Shown in pieces: positions 34,618-43,760 of a stretch of DNA of 64,000 bases. The notes below the pieces were generated by a model that was given only the letters and a program-made list of their open reading frames with translations, did not search any database and was not told where the DNA came from. Each line of letters opens with the position of its first letter. The first letter of the stretch is position 1. The stretch lies in NCBI GenBank assembly GCA_900107365.1, contig FNPS01000014.1, positions 1-64,000 of the forward strand, written 5' to 3'. The translations under genes were made by a program, and so were the position numbers. The DNA is from Flavobacterium aquidurense. Its GTDB lineage: Bacteria > Bacteroidota > Bacteroidia > Flavobacteriales > Flavobacteriaceae.

Positions 34618-35352
34618 ATGAAAATAATAGCTGTAATTCCGGCGCGATATGCATCAACACGTTTTCCTGCAAAACTAATGCAGGATTTGGGTGGTAAAAC
34701 TGTAATTCTACGAACATACGAAGCCTCTGTGGCAACAAATTTATTTGATGATGTATTTGTAGTAACTGATTCTGATTTGATCTTTAATGAAATTGTTTCG
34801 AATGGTGGAAAAGCCATTATGAGCATCAAAGAACACGAATCAGGAAGTGACCGAATTGCGGAAGCTATATTTAGTCTTGATGTTGATATTGTAGTGAATG
34901 TTCAGGGTGATGAGCCTTTTACTGAAGCTGGGCCTTTAGAGCAGGTTTTATCTGTTTTTAAGAATGATGAAGATCAAAAGATTGATTTAGCTTCTTTAAT
35001 GCGTGAAATCACAGCTGAAGACGAAATTAATAATCCGAATAATGTGAAGGTTGTTGTAGATCAATCGCAGTTTGCGTTGTATTTTTCACGTTCTGTAATT
35101 CCGTATCCGAGAGATAAGGATGTTGGCGTTCGTTATTTCCAGCATATTGGAATTTATGCATTCAGAAAACAGGCTTTGTTAGACTTTTATAGCTTGCCAA
35201 TGAAATCTTTGGAAGCTTCTGAGAAACTAGAGCAATTACGTTATTTAGAATTCGGAAAACGTATTAAAATGGTTGAAACAACTCATGTTGGAATTGGAAT
35301 TGATACAGCTGAGGATTTAGAAAAGGCCAGAGCTATTTTGGCTTCGAAATAA
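34618..35352 (+). CDS. kdsB: CMP-Kdo synthetase (3-deoxy-manno-octulosonate cytidylyltransferase)
   Basis: 244 residues. N-terminal IPARYASTRFPAKLMQDLGGK is the nucleotide-binding signature; NVQGDEPF contributes metal ligands, and the GIGIDTAEDLEKA C-terminus is typical. It activates Kdo for attachment to lipid A during lipopolysaccharide assembly in the cytosol. It follows the acyltransferase by 37 bp, possibly on the same transcript. Confidence 0.95.
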   Translation: MKIIAVIPARYASTRFPAKLMQDLGGKTVILRTYEASVATNLFDDVFVVTDSDLIFNEIVSNGGKAIMSIKEHESGSDRIAEAIFSLDVDIVVNVQGDEPFTEAGPLEQVLSVFKNDEDQKIDLASLMREITAEDEINNPNNVKVVVDQSQFALYFSRSVIPYPRDKDVGVRYFQHIGIYAFRKQALLDFYSLPMKSLEASEKLEQLRYLEFGKRIKMVETTHVGIGIDTAEDLEKARAILASK

Positions 35353-35363
35353 ATTGCGAAATG

Positions 35364-35482
35364 GCACGCGGATGAAACGGATTCGCTAAAGCGAAAGCGC
35401 GGATAAAAACGGATTTTTGTCATTGCGAAGAACGAATTGTATCGTTTCAGCAAGTGAGATTGCTTCGTTCCTCGCAATGACA
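35364..35482. repeat. GGATGAAACGGATT stretch and GTCATTGCGAGG element, copy 3
   Basis: 35364-35415 reads GCGGATGAAACGGATT then GCGCGGATAAAAACGGATT, related to 26895. It is followed by the third GTCATTGCGA element: left arm 35419-35439, right arm ending CGTTCCTCGCAATGACA at 35482. Convergent gap between kdsB and the E1 gene. Confidence 0.85.
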
Positions 35483-35494
35483 CAGATTATGAAT

Positions 35495-35529
35495 AACAAA
35501 AAAGCTCCAAATATTGGAGCTTTTTTGTT
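35495..35529. terminator. Bidirectional terminator
   Basis: Perfect 16-bp stem AACAAAAAAGCTCCAA / TTGGAGCTTTTTTGTT with a 3-nt loop. It serves kdsB (plus) and the E1 gene (minus). Confidence 0.9.
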
Positions 35530-35561
35530 ATCTGAAAAAATCTAAAATCTAAAATCTAAAA

Positions 35562-37973
35562 TTAGTATAAATCCGGGAATTTAGAAGGATTAACTTCATG
35601 CATCATAGTGTATACTTTCTCAAAAATATCTTCTGCAGAAGGTTTAGAGAAATAGTCGCCATCAGTTCCGTAAGCCGGTCTGTGGGCTTTTGCAGCCAAT
35701 GTTTGTGGTTTGCTGTCTAAGTGAACATAAGCATCTTGTTCTTCCAAAATTTGTTGTAAAATAAAGGCAGAAGCTCCACCAGGAACATCTTCGTCGATTA
35801 CTAACAAACGATTTGTTTTCGCGATACTTTTTACAATATCCTTATTAATGTCGAATGGAAGTAAAGACTGAATGTCAATAACCTCGCAATCAATTCCTAA
35901 ATCTAATAATTCGGTTGCTGCTTGTTCTACTAATCTTAAAGTTGAACCGTATGAAACTAAAGTAATATCAGAACCTTCTTTTAATGTTTCAACGACACCA
36001 ATTGGCGTTTTGAATTCACCAAAATTCAAAGGTGTTTTTTCTTTTAAGCGGTATCCATTCAAACATTCAATTACCAAAGCCGGTTCATCAGTCTCTAAAA
36101 GAGCGTTATAGAATCCTGCAGCCTGCGTCATGTTTCTTGGAACCAAAACGTGAATTCCGCGAATAGCGTTGATGATCATTCCCATTGGAGAACCAGAATG
36201 CCAGATACCTTCCAAACGGTGTCCACGGGTTCTGATGATTAATGGTGCTTTTTGTTTTCCAACCGTTCTGTATTGTAATGTCGCCAAATCATCGCTCATG
36301 ATCTGGATCGCATATAATAAATAATCTAAATACTGAATTTCAGCAATTGGACGTAGACCTCTCAAAGCCATTCCGATACCCTGACCAATGATAGTTGCTT
36401 CGCGAATTCCAACATCGGCAACACGAAGTTCTCCGTATTTTTCCTGCATACCTTCTAAACCTTGGTTTACATCACCAATGTTTCCTACATCTTCACCAAA
36501 AATTAGTGTTTCAGGATATTTGGTAAACAAAGCGTCGAAGTTATCACGAAGGATCATTCGGCCATCTGAATCCGGTTTTGCATTATCTGCATATTCCGGA
36601 AGCACTTTTTCTACAGAGAATACATTCAAATCTGAATCAGAATGCAAATGACTGCTGAATCTTGGTTGTGTTTTTGAAATGTAATCCGTAATCCAATTCG
36701 ATAATAAAACCTTACTGTTGGGTATTTCTACAAAACGTAATATTTTGCGCGCTATAACCAACATTTCCTTTTTTAAAGGCGATTTAATAGCGCTTAATTC
36801 TGAAATATATTTTCTAATTCTTTCTTTATGATTGATGCTTGCTTCTGCAATTTGCTCCAATAATGCCAAAAGATTTTTTTGATCTTCGATAATTGGGTTG
36901 ATGAAAGAGTTCCAAGCCTCTTTTTTAGCTTCAAGAATTTCTTTTTTCAATTCAAAATCAATTTCTGAAAGTTCTTCAGGAGATGCAATATTGATGGCAA
37001 TCATCCATAAACGCATCTGACGAATACAATCGAAATCTCTTTCCCAAGCAAGTCTTTCTCCATTTTTATAACGTTCGTGAGAACCTGAAGTCGAATGTCC
37101 TTGTGGTTGTGTTAATTCGTTTACGTGAATTAAAACCGGAATATGTTCTTCGCGGGCAATAGCACCGGCTCTTTCGTAAGTTGAAACCAGTTCAGCATAA
37201 TCCCAGCCTTTTACTCTGAAAATTTCATAACCTTTAGAATCTTCATCGCGTTGATATCCTTTAAGAATTTCAGAGATGTTTTCTTTAGTTGTTTGATGTT
37301 TGGCGTGAACCGAAATTCCGTACTCATCATCCCAAACGCTCATTACCATCGGAACTTGTAAAACTCCGGCAGCGTTTATTGTTTCAAAAAATAAACCTTC
37401 AGAAGTACTGGCGTTACCAATAGTTCCCCAGGCTACTTCGTTTCCGTCTACAGAAAATTTGTCTTTGATTTTGATGCCATCAACATTTCTGTAAATTTTA
37501 GAAGCCTGAGCCAATCCCAATAGTCTTGGCATTTGTCCGGCTGTAGGTGATATATCTGCGCTTGAATTTTTTTGTTTTGTTAGGTCTTTCCAGGATCCGT
37601 CTTCGTTTAAACTGTGCGTTACAAAGTGTCCGCCCATTTGTCTTCCGGCTGACATCGGATCAAAATCTAAATCGGTATGTCCGTATAAACCTGCGAAAAA
37701 CTGTTTTGGAGTTAATTCGCCAATTGCCATCATAAAAGTCTGATCGCGGTAATATCCTGAACGGAAATCCCCATTTTTGAAGGCTTTTGCCATCGCAAGC
37801 TGTGGAACTTCTTTTCCGTCGCCAAATATTCCAAATTTGGCTTTTCCGGTTAATACTTCTTTACGACCTAAAAGGCTACATTCACGGCTGGTTACTGCAA
37901 TTCTGTAGTCGTTTAATACCTCAGTTTTGAAATCCTCAAATGTTAATGTAGTATTGTTTTTTTCTGTAATCAT
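35562..37973 (-). CDS. Fused alpha/beta E1 component of a 2-oxo acid dehydrogenase
   Basis: 803 residues. The N-terminal half (about 60-400) is E1 alpha-like (thiamine diphosphate binding; YRDQTF, RQMGGHF, HYGIS-like DDEYGISVH). The C-terminal half (about 470-800) is E1 beta-like (LIFGEDVGNIGDVNQGL, ADVGIREATIIGQGIGMA, SGSPMG, VIDIQSLLPFD, DEDVPGGASAFI). It resembles branched-chain 2-oxo acid dehydrogenases encoded as one chain in Bacteroidota; E2 and E3 genes are not nearby. The ThDP-Mg motif, normally GDGA.SEG..EA.N, reads GNASTSEGLFFETIN (186-200), with Asn for the metal-binding Asp. Confidence 0.88.
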   Translation of the reverse strand: MITEKNNTTLTFEDFKTEVLNDYRIAVTSRECSLLGRKEVLTGKAKFGIFGDGKEVPQLAMAKAFKNGDFRSGYYRDQTFMMAIGELTPKQFFAGLYGHTDLDFDPMSAGRQMGGHFVTHSLNEDGSWKDLTKQKNSSADISPTAGQMPRLLGLAQASKIYRNVDGIKIKDKFSVDGNEVAWGTIGNASTSEGLFFETINAAGVLQVPMVMSVWDDEYGISVHAKHQTTKENISEILKGYQRDEDSKGYEIFRVKGWDYAELVSTYERAGAIAREEHIPVLIHVNELTQPQGHSTSGSHERYKNGERLAWERDFDCIRQMRLWMIAINIASPEELSEIDFELKKEILEAKKEAWNSFINPIIEDQKNLLALLEQIAEASINHKERIRKYISELSAIKSPLKKEMLVIARKILRFVEIPNSKVLLSNWITDYISKTQPRFSSHLHSDSDLNVFSVEKVLPEYADNAKPDSDGRMILRDNFDALFTKYPETLIFGEDVGNIGDVNQGLEGMQEKYGELRVADVGIREATIIGQGIGMALRGLRPIAEIQYLDYLLYAIQIMSDDLATLQYRTVGKQKAPLIIRTRGHRLEGIWHSGSPMGMIINAIRGIHVLVPRNMTQAAGFYNALLETDEPALVIECLNGYRLKEKTPLNFGEFKTPIGVVETLKEGSDITLVSYGSTLRLVEQAATELLDLGIDCEVIDIQSLLPFDINKDIVKSIAKTNRLLVIDEDVPGGASAFILQQILEEQDAYVHLDSKPQTLAAKAHRPAYGTDGDYFSKPSAEDIFEKVYTMMHEVNPSKFPDLY

Positions 37974-38161
37974 AATCTGGAATGGTCATGTTGAGATTGC
38001 GAAATTACTTAAAAACAATCAATAATCATAATTCTTTAAAATAAATATAATTTAATTATTTGTATTTAAAATCAAAAAACTACGTATTTTATTTATGTTA
38101 TTTTAAATAAAAAACATAATTTAATAATAATAATGCATCTTTTTGATTAAAATTTATTCAA

Positions 38162-40993
38162 TTAAAACCATTTTCGAGTAAAAAGATTGACTAATGTTTT
38201 AGGGGATAATGTTATAACAAATCTTATTTTTTCGTTATATTTTGTTTGAGCGATTTCCCATCCATTATTTGAATAAACCGGAAAATAAAGTTCAAAATAG
38301 TCAGGAACCAGATTTAATCGGACTCCGGTATCGTAAACAAAATCGGCACTTTGATGTTTGCTTTTCATAAAACCAATATCACCATACATTTCAATCCAGT
38401 TCCAAACAGCGTAACTCGCGTTTAAAGTCGTCATCCATTGATTGGCAAACGATGGCTCAATTTTGGATTTAAAACCACCTTCGGCCATCACAAATTGCTG
38501 ACTAAAAAAACCGGTACTTTCAGATCGTCCGTAAAAATTATAATCAAACATATAATCCGTTGGCCGGTCTAAACCAAAGCTGAAATAATCTGAATTTGAG
38601 GTGTTATAAAGGAAAGTTCCCGCGTATAATCTCAAATTTAATTTATGATTGTTTTCAAATAGTCTCCTGTATTCTACTTCTCCTGAAAGTTTTCCAAAGT
38701 CTCCGGAAAACTGAATGTCATTCATAAAACTAAAATGATTGATTAATTCGGTTTTCGTATTCGAATAACGGGCATTGAAAATAGCATAATTGGGTTTTGA
38801 ATTATCTGTAATATATTCGCTTGCCTCACGATTTACAATTACTTCACGCAACAAAAAAAGTTGCTTTCTGTTGTCTCTGAAGTTTTTCTCGCGAATTCGG
38901 AACTGAACCATCGGATTCAATTTCAAATAAGTCGCATCAGGGGCATAATGAAAATAATTCTGACTAATTGAATAACGTATATTATAGAGTGTACTGTTGC
39001 GGTAATATTCACTCCATGAAAATGCCGAAGAGCCGGAAATTGTTCCTGCATTAATAGAATATGCCGGATTAATATCAAACGTAAATGGTTTATCTAATAT
39101 CGTTTTGTTATTAAAACGAATCCCGGGCGTTAAACCGTCATATAGGTTATACGTTAAAGTCGGAATATATAAGATCTGGTTGTAATACGGATCTTCAAGA
39201 TCTTTTGCAAAATTGAATTTAATAGGGCGATTGGTTATTACAACATTTTTTAACGATTTCCAGTTGTTTCTCTGATTGTATTCCGGTACTTCATTATCAT
39301 AATTGATGACAATTTTGTCCGCATTTTTTCGATCAAAATTATAAATCGAATCGTTCTTTTTTGGTTCAATCCATGTTTTAAAAACGACTTCATTTTTCCT
39401 GATTCCGTAAATCGGAATTGGAGCATAAATTCCTGTTTTGTTTTTTATCTGAAATTGAACACTGTCTTTGGTTCTCGAAACATTGGTGAATTTATAGTCG
39501 ATAATTTGGCGTGAATCAATAATAGTTTCAAAAAACCAATTTATTTTTTTTGGACTGTTTTTAGTTAATATATCTTCAAAATCATAGCGGTTTGTCTGCT
39601 CTTTTTTATTCAGATTATAAAATTCCTGAACACTTTCGGGTACAATATTGTGATTCAGATAGTCATCCAAATAACTCAAACTTAAACCCGCACGGTATTT
39701 ACTGGCAATTTGCTCATTGAATTTAATCAAGGTATTTTTAGGATCACCCAATGGCTGATCAAGGTTTTTTCTTGCCATCAGCATATAATAATAGCTGTAT
39801 TGCTCGTTGAAAGTTAGATTGGTAATGTTATAACTTTTAAAGAGTTTCATATCTGAAAGTTTCCCTAACATTTTTTGATCCAAATGATGTTCTTCCATGT
39901 ATTTCATCATGGCGTAAATCTGAATGCCATCATAAACCCAATTATCTCTTCGCGGATCAAGACGTAAGCTATTCTTCAGATAATTGTTTAGATACGTTTT
40001 TAAAAAAGTAATCTCAAATATAAAATCATCTGTAAACGGACTAATAAACGACGGCAACTGATTTAATCCATAAAAAGGATTTCGATCATAATCAGCCTGA
40101 GAGACCGTGATTTTTTTGTGTGGATATTTTCCAATAAATTCATTCGCAAAACCTGCAACTCTATTGATGATAATCGCTCTCTGAATTTCGTTGAGTTTTT
40201 TCGTTTTTAAATCTGAAAGCACTTCGATTTCGCCATTACTATAACTTCTAAAACTATTTTGTCTTTCAATAAATAGATTAAAATCGGTTCTGTTATTTCC
40301 CGAAAAGGAGTAAGTGATGTAAGATGAGTTAGAATTATCTTTTGAAACCGAATCCAAATCGGTGGTAATCGAGTAATTATTTGGAATTCTTATTTCAACT
40401 TCATAATCTGTAGCGGCATTAGCAATATCATCAAGATTAAAATTATTGTTTTTTACAAAATGATGGCTTTCAAATCGGGCAGGAGCGATAAACCAATTTT
40501 TCAGGTTCATCCCGCCATTTTGATCAAAGCCGTAATGCGTAAATTTAGCACTTGGAATCTTCGAAATATAAGTCAGATGCAAATCGATTTTCTCACCTGG
40601 ATATAATTTTTTGTTCAGTTTGATAACAACAAAATCGGGATTTTTATCCGTTCTCTGCCATTCCAAAGCTAAATTGTCTGAATCAGTCAAATTCAAAATG
40701 GTCGTATTTCCTCTTTCTTCAGGTTTAGCGACATGAAACCCTCTGTAAAATTCGTCTGAAAAACGTTTGGCTAAAGGTGTATTTTTATCTGAAAAAGCAT
40801 TGTTCCAATCATTCAGAACGATTGAAGTCAAAGAATCATTTGAGGTATTGTAAAAAGTAATATCCTGTCTTACGTTCAGTGTTTTAAGTTCGAGATTAAC
40901 TGCCACATCCATCTTAGACTGATGTTGTGCGTATTGTTTTAACGAACTGAATAAAACAAAAAGGAGGAATATAAATTTATTAAATGATTTCAA
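38162..40993 (-). CDS. M1-aminopeptidase-like protein without catalytic motifs, fused to a C-terminal barrel
   Basis: 943 residues. The signal peptide ends YAQ at about 23. Residues 25-250 look like the N-terminal beta domain of M1 peptidases (MDVAVNLELKTLNVRQDITFYN, GYDQ-like HYGFDQNGGMNLKNWFIAP). Where HExxH is expected the chain reads FEITFLKTYLNNYL (326-339), and the NEG segment reads WVYDGIQIY (352-360), so zinc binding and catalysis should be lost. From about 600 to the end there are amphipathic aromatic strands ending in KWF, typical of an outer-membrane barrel. Function unknown; a surface binding protein is inference. Confidence 0.8.
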   Translation of the reverse strand: MKSFNKFIFLLFVLFSSLKQYAQHQSKMDVAVNLELKTLNVRQDITFYNTSNDSLTSIVLNDWNNAFSDKNTPLAKRFSDEFYRGFHVAKPEERGNTTILNLTDSDNLALEWQRTDKNPDFVVIKLNKKLYPGEKIDLHLTYISKIPSAKFTHYGFDQNGGMNLKNWFIAPARFESHHFVKNNNFNLDDIANAATDYEVEIRIPNNYSITTDLDSVSKDNSNSSYITYSFSGNNRTDFNLFIERQNSFRSYSNGEIEVLSDLKTKKLNEIQRAIIINRVAGFANEFIGKYPHKKITVSQADYDRNPFYGLNQLPSFISPFTDDFIFEITFLKTYLNNYLKNSLRLDPRRDNWVYDGIQIYAMMKYMEEHHLDQKMLGKLSDMKLFKSYNITNLTFNEQYSYYYMLMARKNLDQPLGDPKNTLIKFNEQIASKYRAGLSLSYLDDYLNHNIVPESVQEFYNLNKKEQTNRYDFEDILTKNSPKKINWFFETIIDSRQIIDYKFTNVSRTKDSVQFQIKNKTGIYAPIPIYGIRKNEVVFKTWIEPKKNDSIYNFDRKNADKIVINYDNEVPEYNQRNNWKSLKNVVITNRPIKFNFAKDLEDPYYNQILYIPTLTYNLYDGLTPGIRFNNKTILDKPFTFDINPAYSINAGTISGSSAFSWSEYYRNSTLYNIRYSISQNYFHYAPDATYLKLNPMVQFRIREKNFRDNRKQLFLLREVIVNREASEYITDNSKPNYAIFNARYSNTKTELINHFSFMNDIQFSGDFGKLSGEVEYRRLFENNHKLNLRLYAGTFLYNTSNSDYFSFGLDRPTDYMFDYNFYGRSESTGFFSQQFVMAEGGFKSKIEPSFANQWMTTLNASYAVWNWIEMYGDIGFMKSKHQSADFVYDTGVRLNLVPDYFELYFPVYSNNGWEIAQTKYNEKIRFVITLSPKTLVNLFTRKWF

Positions 40994-41070
40994 GGATGGC
41001 TTAGAAATTAAGAGATATACTTAAGTTACGAGCTTAAAGTTGTTTTGGTTTTTGTAAAAATAGCATAAAA

Positions 41071-41093
41071 AAAGCTGTTTAAAAAACAGCTTT
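41071..41093 (-). terminator. Terminator after the LOG gene
   Basis: Perfect 10-bp stem AAAGCTGTTT / AAACAGCTTT with a 3-nt loop and a T-tract on the minus strand, beyond the repeat array that follows the LOG gene. Confidence 0.75.
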
Positions 41094-41123
41094 CAATTTT
41101 TATAAAAAGTTACGGAAATTTAA

Positions 41124-41250
41124 CCATATAAGTGATATAAGTAATTATAAGTTTGAGTTTAAATCGCACCCAACTTATATGAGCTCATATAAGTTTAATC
41201 AAGTCTGAATTAAGACTAAAAGATATTAAATGACTTATGTTACTTAAATG
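41124..41250. repeat. Inverted array of ATATAAGTn units with a 24-bp perfect palindrome
   Basis: ATATAAGTG ATATAAGTA ATTATAAGT at the left, a perfect palindrome at 41172-41195 (AACTTATATGAG followed by its exact complement), and ACTTATGTT ACTTAAATG at the right. Period about 9. Confidence 0.82.
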
Positions 41251-41262
41251 TTGGAAAATAAA

Positions 41263-41991
41263 TTAAAAATTTGGACTCAAATCGTATTTTTTGTAGAATT
41301 TATCCAAAACATCAACTACTTCATCTTCAGTATCAACTACTTTAAATAAGTTTAAATCGTCTGGGCTTACAGTATGCATTTTTTCAACCAAAACCGTTTT
41401 AACCCATTCGATTAAGCCTGACCAGAATTCAACTCCTACTAATATGATTGGGAATTTTCCAATTTTCTTAGTCTGAATTAAAGTAATCGCTTCAAACATT
41501 TCGTCCAAAGTTCCAAAACCTCCAGGCATAACAACGAATCCCTGAGAGTATTTTACAAACATTACTTTTCTGACAAAGAAATAGTCAAAATTCAGGTTTT
41601 TATCGTGGTCGATATAAGGGTTAAAATGCTGTTCAAAAGGCAATTCAATATTCAAACCAACCGAAGTTCCGCCACCTAAGTGTGCACCTTTATTTCCGGC
41701 TTCCATAATCCCGGGTCCACCACCTGTAATCACGCCATATCCGGCCTTACTAATTTTATAAGCAATTTTCTCTGCCAATAAATAGTATTTATCATCTGGT
41801 TTTGTTCTCGCCGATCCAAAAATTGATACACACGGACCAATACGTCCCATGCTTTCGTAACCGTTTACAAATTCGGACATGATTTTAAAAATCGCCCAGC
41901 TGTCATTAGTTCTAATTTCATTCCACGTTTTTTGTTTCAAACGGTCCTGAATTACTTTATCCTCATCATTATCAAAATCTTCTAATCTCAT
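41263..41991 (-). CDS. LOG family protein (TIGR00730)
   Basis: 242 residues. Rossmann-like fold with the LOG signatures GGGPGIMEAGNKGA and PGGFGTLDEMFEAIT. Family members are cytokinin-type nucleoside 5'-monophosphate phosphoribohydrolases, or nucleosidases acting on other nucleotides (PpnN-like); bacterial substrates vary. Cytosolic. Typical length. It is separated from the gene downstream by a repeat array and terminator, so it is transcribed alone. Confidence 0.9.
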   Translation of the reverse strand: MRLEDFDNDEDKVIQDRLKQKTWNEIRTNDSWAIFKIMSEFVNGYESMGRIGPCVSIFGSARTKPDDKYYLLAEKIAYKISKAGYGVITGGGPGIMEAGNKGAHLGGGTSVGLNIELPFEQHFNPYIDHDKNLNFDYFFVRKVMFVKYSQGFVVMPGGFGTLDEMFEAITLIQTKKIGKFPIILVGVEFWSGLIEWVKTVLVEKMHTVSPDDLNLFKVVDTEDEVVDVLDKFYKKYDLSPNF

Positions 41992-42053
41992 TTTAGGTAT
42001 TTTAATTATTTATACTTTTATTTTTAGCTGTGTGGTTTTAAATGTAGTCAGAA

Positions 42054-42138
42054 GAAGGAGCTGTTTCCTGCTGTCCACTATATCTTTTATGGTGAACCCC
42101 ACCATAAAAGGATGCCGTTCCCATCAGGGCTAGGACAC
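42054..42138 (-). repeat. CCCTGATnGGAGC-family dispersed element, copy 2
   Basis: Inverted copy of the element at 20630: GAAGGAGCTGTTTCCTGCTG, an internal hairpin TTTTATGGTG / CACCATAAAA, and CCCATCAGGGCTAGG. Only the internal hairpin and a few positions differ. Confidence 0.88.
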
Positions 42139-42184
42139 TCGTGTTCATAAGAACTTTTGGTTTTATAAAAAGAAAAATTCGTTA

Positions 42185-42544
42185 CTAATACGTTTGTTCT
42201 TCAATTGATTTAGTAATATGGCTTTTAACTTTTCCAGTATGTTCTGTTGTCTTAGATTCTATAAGCATAATTAGACATTCCTCAACAGATGAAACTCTGT
42301 GATTTATTCCTTTTTTTACAACGAATAATTCGCCTTTCTTCATAATGAATGATGGCTCGTTTTCAATTTCCATTAAAAGTTCACCTTCGACTATATAAAA
42401 TAATTCGTCTTCATTTTCGTGATTATGCCACGGTATTTCCTGACCTTTTATTTTAGCCACCTTAATATATTGATCGTTTACTTCATCAATTATTTTTGGT
42501 GAAAAATATTGGTCTACGTTACTGAACTTGTCTTTTAGATTCAT
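42185..42544 (-). CDS. Small cupin protein
   Basis: 119 residues, a single cupin barrel. Motif 1 IPWHNHENEDELFYIVEGEL supplies two His and a Glu; motif 2 LFVVKKGINHRVSS supplies the last His. It resembles stand-alone mannose-6-phosphate-isomerase-like cupins of unknown substrate. Cytosolic, monocistronic by position, next to a dispersed repeat element. Confidence 0.82.
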   Translation of the reverse strand: MNLKDKFSNVDQYFSPKIIDEVNDQYIKVAKIKGQEIPWHNHENEDELFYIVEGELLMEIENEPSFIMKKGELFVVKKGINHRVSSVEECLIMLIESKTTEHTGKVKSHITKSIEEQTY

Positions 42545-42754
42545 AGATCCTATGATTTAGTCTTCACCGAAATGGAAAATTTTTTCAAAAACGGCTAGCT
42601 AAATTAAGTCTTTTTTTCAGAATTGTCACAAGAATGTGTATTTATTAATTTAAATGTAACATTTGTAAGTAGATTGGTTTTAGTTTGTGATTCATTATCA
42701 AATACTTGAATCCTAATCCTGAAAAGAAGCAATAGTTGATTTTAGAAATTTAAG

Positions 42755-43663
42755 TTATTTAATATCTTGAATTACAAACAAGCGATAAGTATCACAATAA
42801 GTAATTTTAGGAATATTGTTTCTTTTTCCAGGAATCAGCACCTGATCGTAAGATAATATAATTCTGTCGATCTCGTCTTTAATTATTTTATTTGGAGCGA
42901 TTGAGTTTGCTTTAAATATTTTGCCAGTAGCATCTATGGAGAATCGGGGTCTAATGTGTATTTCTCCTTTTAAATCTTGTTCAGAAATAGTTTTAAGCGA
43001 AATATTAGCTAAAATATATTTAAACAATTGATCATATAGACATTTGTTTAATTCCCAATTGTATTGCGTATTTTCACAACCTTTCAAAATTGGAAGTTGA
43101 TCCACTACGGCAAATTCACTAGCCTTAATTATGGTAGTTTTATTTTCTCTGGCAAACAATTGAAGACTAATTTTTCCAGTTTTTGCATTTTCGCCAAGTG
43201 ATAATTTTTCTAAAGGATATTTTTTAAAAAGCCTTATAACTTCTTTATCTAACTCTTTATTTCCGGTATTCAAACGAAAATTAGTGGCTTTATTTTTTTT
43301 GTTTATTTCGAAAGTCAATCGAATAGTGTGATTGTAAACTTTATTTGAGATATGGCTATAATAAGGAGAAGATTTAATTTCGCTGAAATCAATTTTTCTA
43401 AGCAATCCTTTTTCTAAATAAATTTTAAAATAATTAGATAAATCGCTATTTTCATTAGGTTTTGATAAAGATTGAAATATATTGTTTTCGGCTACGTATT
43501 CGTCTTCAATTTCTTGTTTAGTATAATACGGATTATCAATTTCGTCCTGATTTATATCTTTAATTCTCTCATGAACCACCTTATTTAAACTGTCTCTTTG
43601 GTTTTGTGCATAACTGGTAAATGAGAATAATAATATTGTAAGGAATAAAAAAATAGACTTCAT
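42755..43663 (-). CDS. Exported protein with TonB-C-like features
   Basis: 302 residues. The signal peptide ends SYAQ at about 20. An acidic, Asn-rich middle follows. The segments YNHTIRLTFEINKKNKATNFRLNTGNKELDKEVIRLFKKYP and EIHIRPRFSIDATGKIFKANSIAPNKIIKDEIDRII both have the beta-strand-turn-helix pattern of TonB C-terminal domains, and LPILKGCEN..LNKCLYDQ resembles the region found in flavobacterial energy-transducer-like proteins. There is no N-terminal anchor or Pro-rich linker, so it is not a working TonB. Function unknown; probably periplasmic. Confidence 0.65.
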   Translation of the reverse strand: MKSIFLFLTILLFSFTSYAQNQRDSLNKVVHERIKDINQDEIDNPYYTKQEIEDEYVAENNIFQSLSKPNENSDLSNYFKIYLEKGLLRKIDFSEIKSSPYYSHISNKVYNHTIRLTFEINKKNKATNFRLNTGNKELDKEVIRLFKKYPLEKLSLGENAKTGKISLQLFARENKTTIIKASEFAVVDQLPILKGCENTQYNWELNKCLYDQLFKYILANISLKTISEQDLKGEIHIRPRFSIDATGKIFKANSIAPNKIIKDEIDRIILSYDQVLIPGKRNNIPKITYCDTYRLFVIQDIK

Positions 43664-43760
43664 ATTTTATATTTTTAAGACTAAAATATAAAATAATTAG
43701 TATTAAAATCTAACAATAATATAAATCTTTGTCAAAGTTTCAACTTCGACAAAGATGGTT

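Larger units (their letters stand above)
40994..41262. other. Gap between LOG and M1-like genes
   Basis: 269 bp holding a terminator (41071-41093) and the ATATAAGT array (41124-41250). No gene seen. Confidence 0.7.

Noticed and set aside
42755..43663. TonB energy transducer
   Set aside because: It has a cleavable signal and TonB-C-like segments but no membrane anchor or proline-rich linker.
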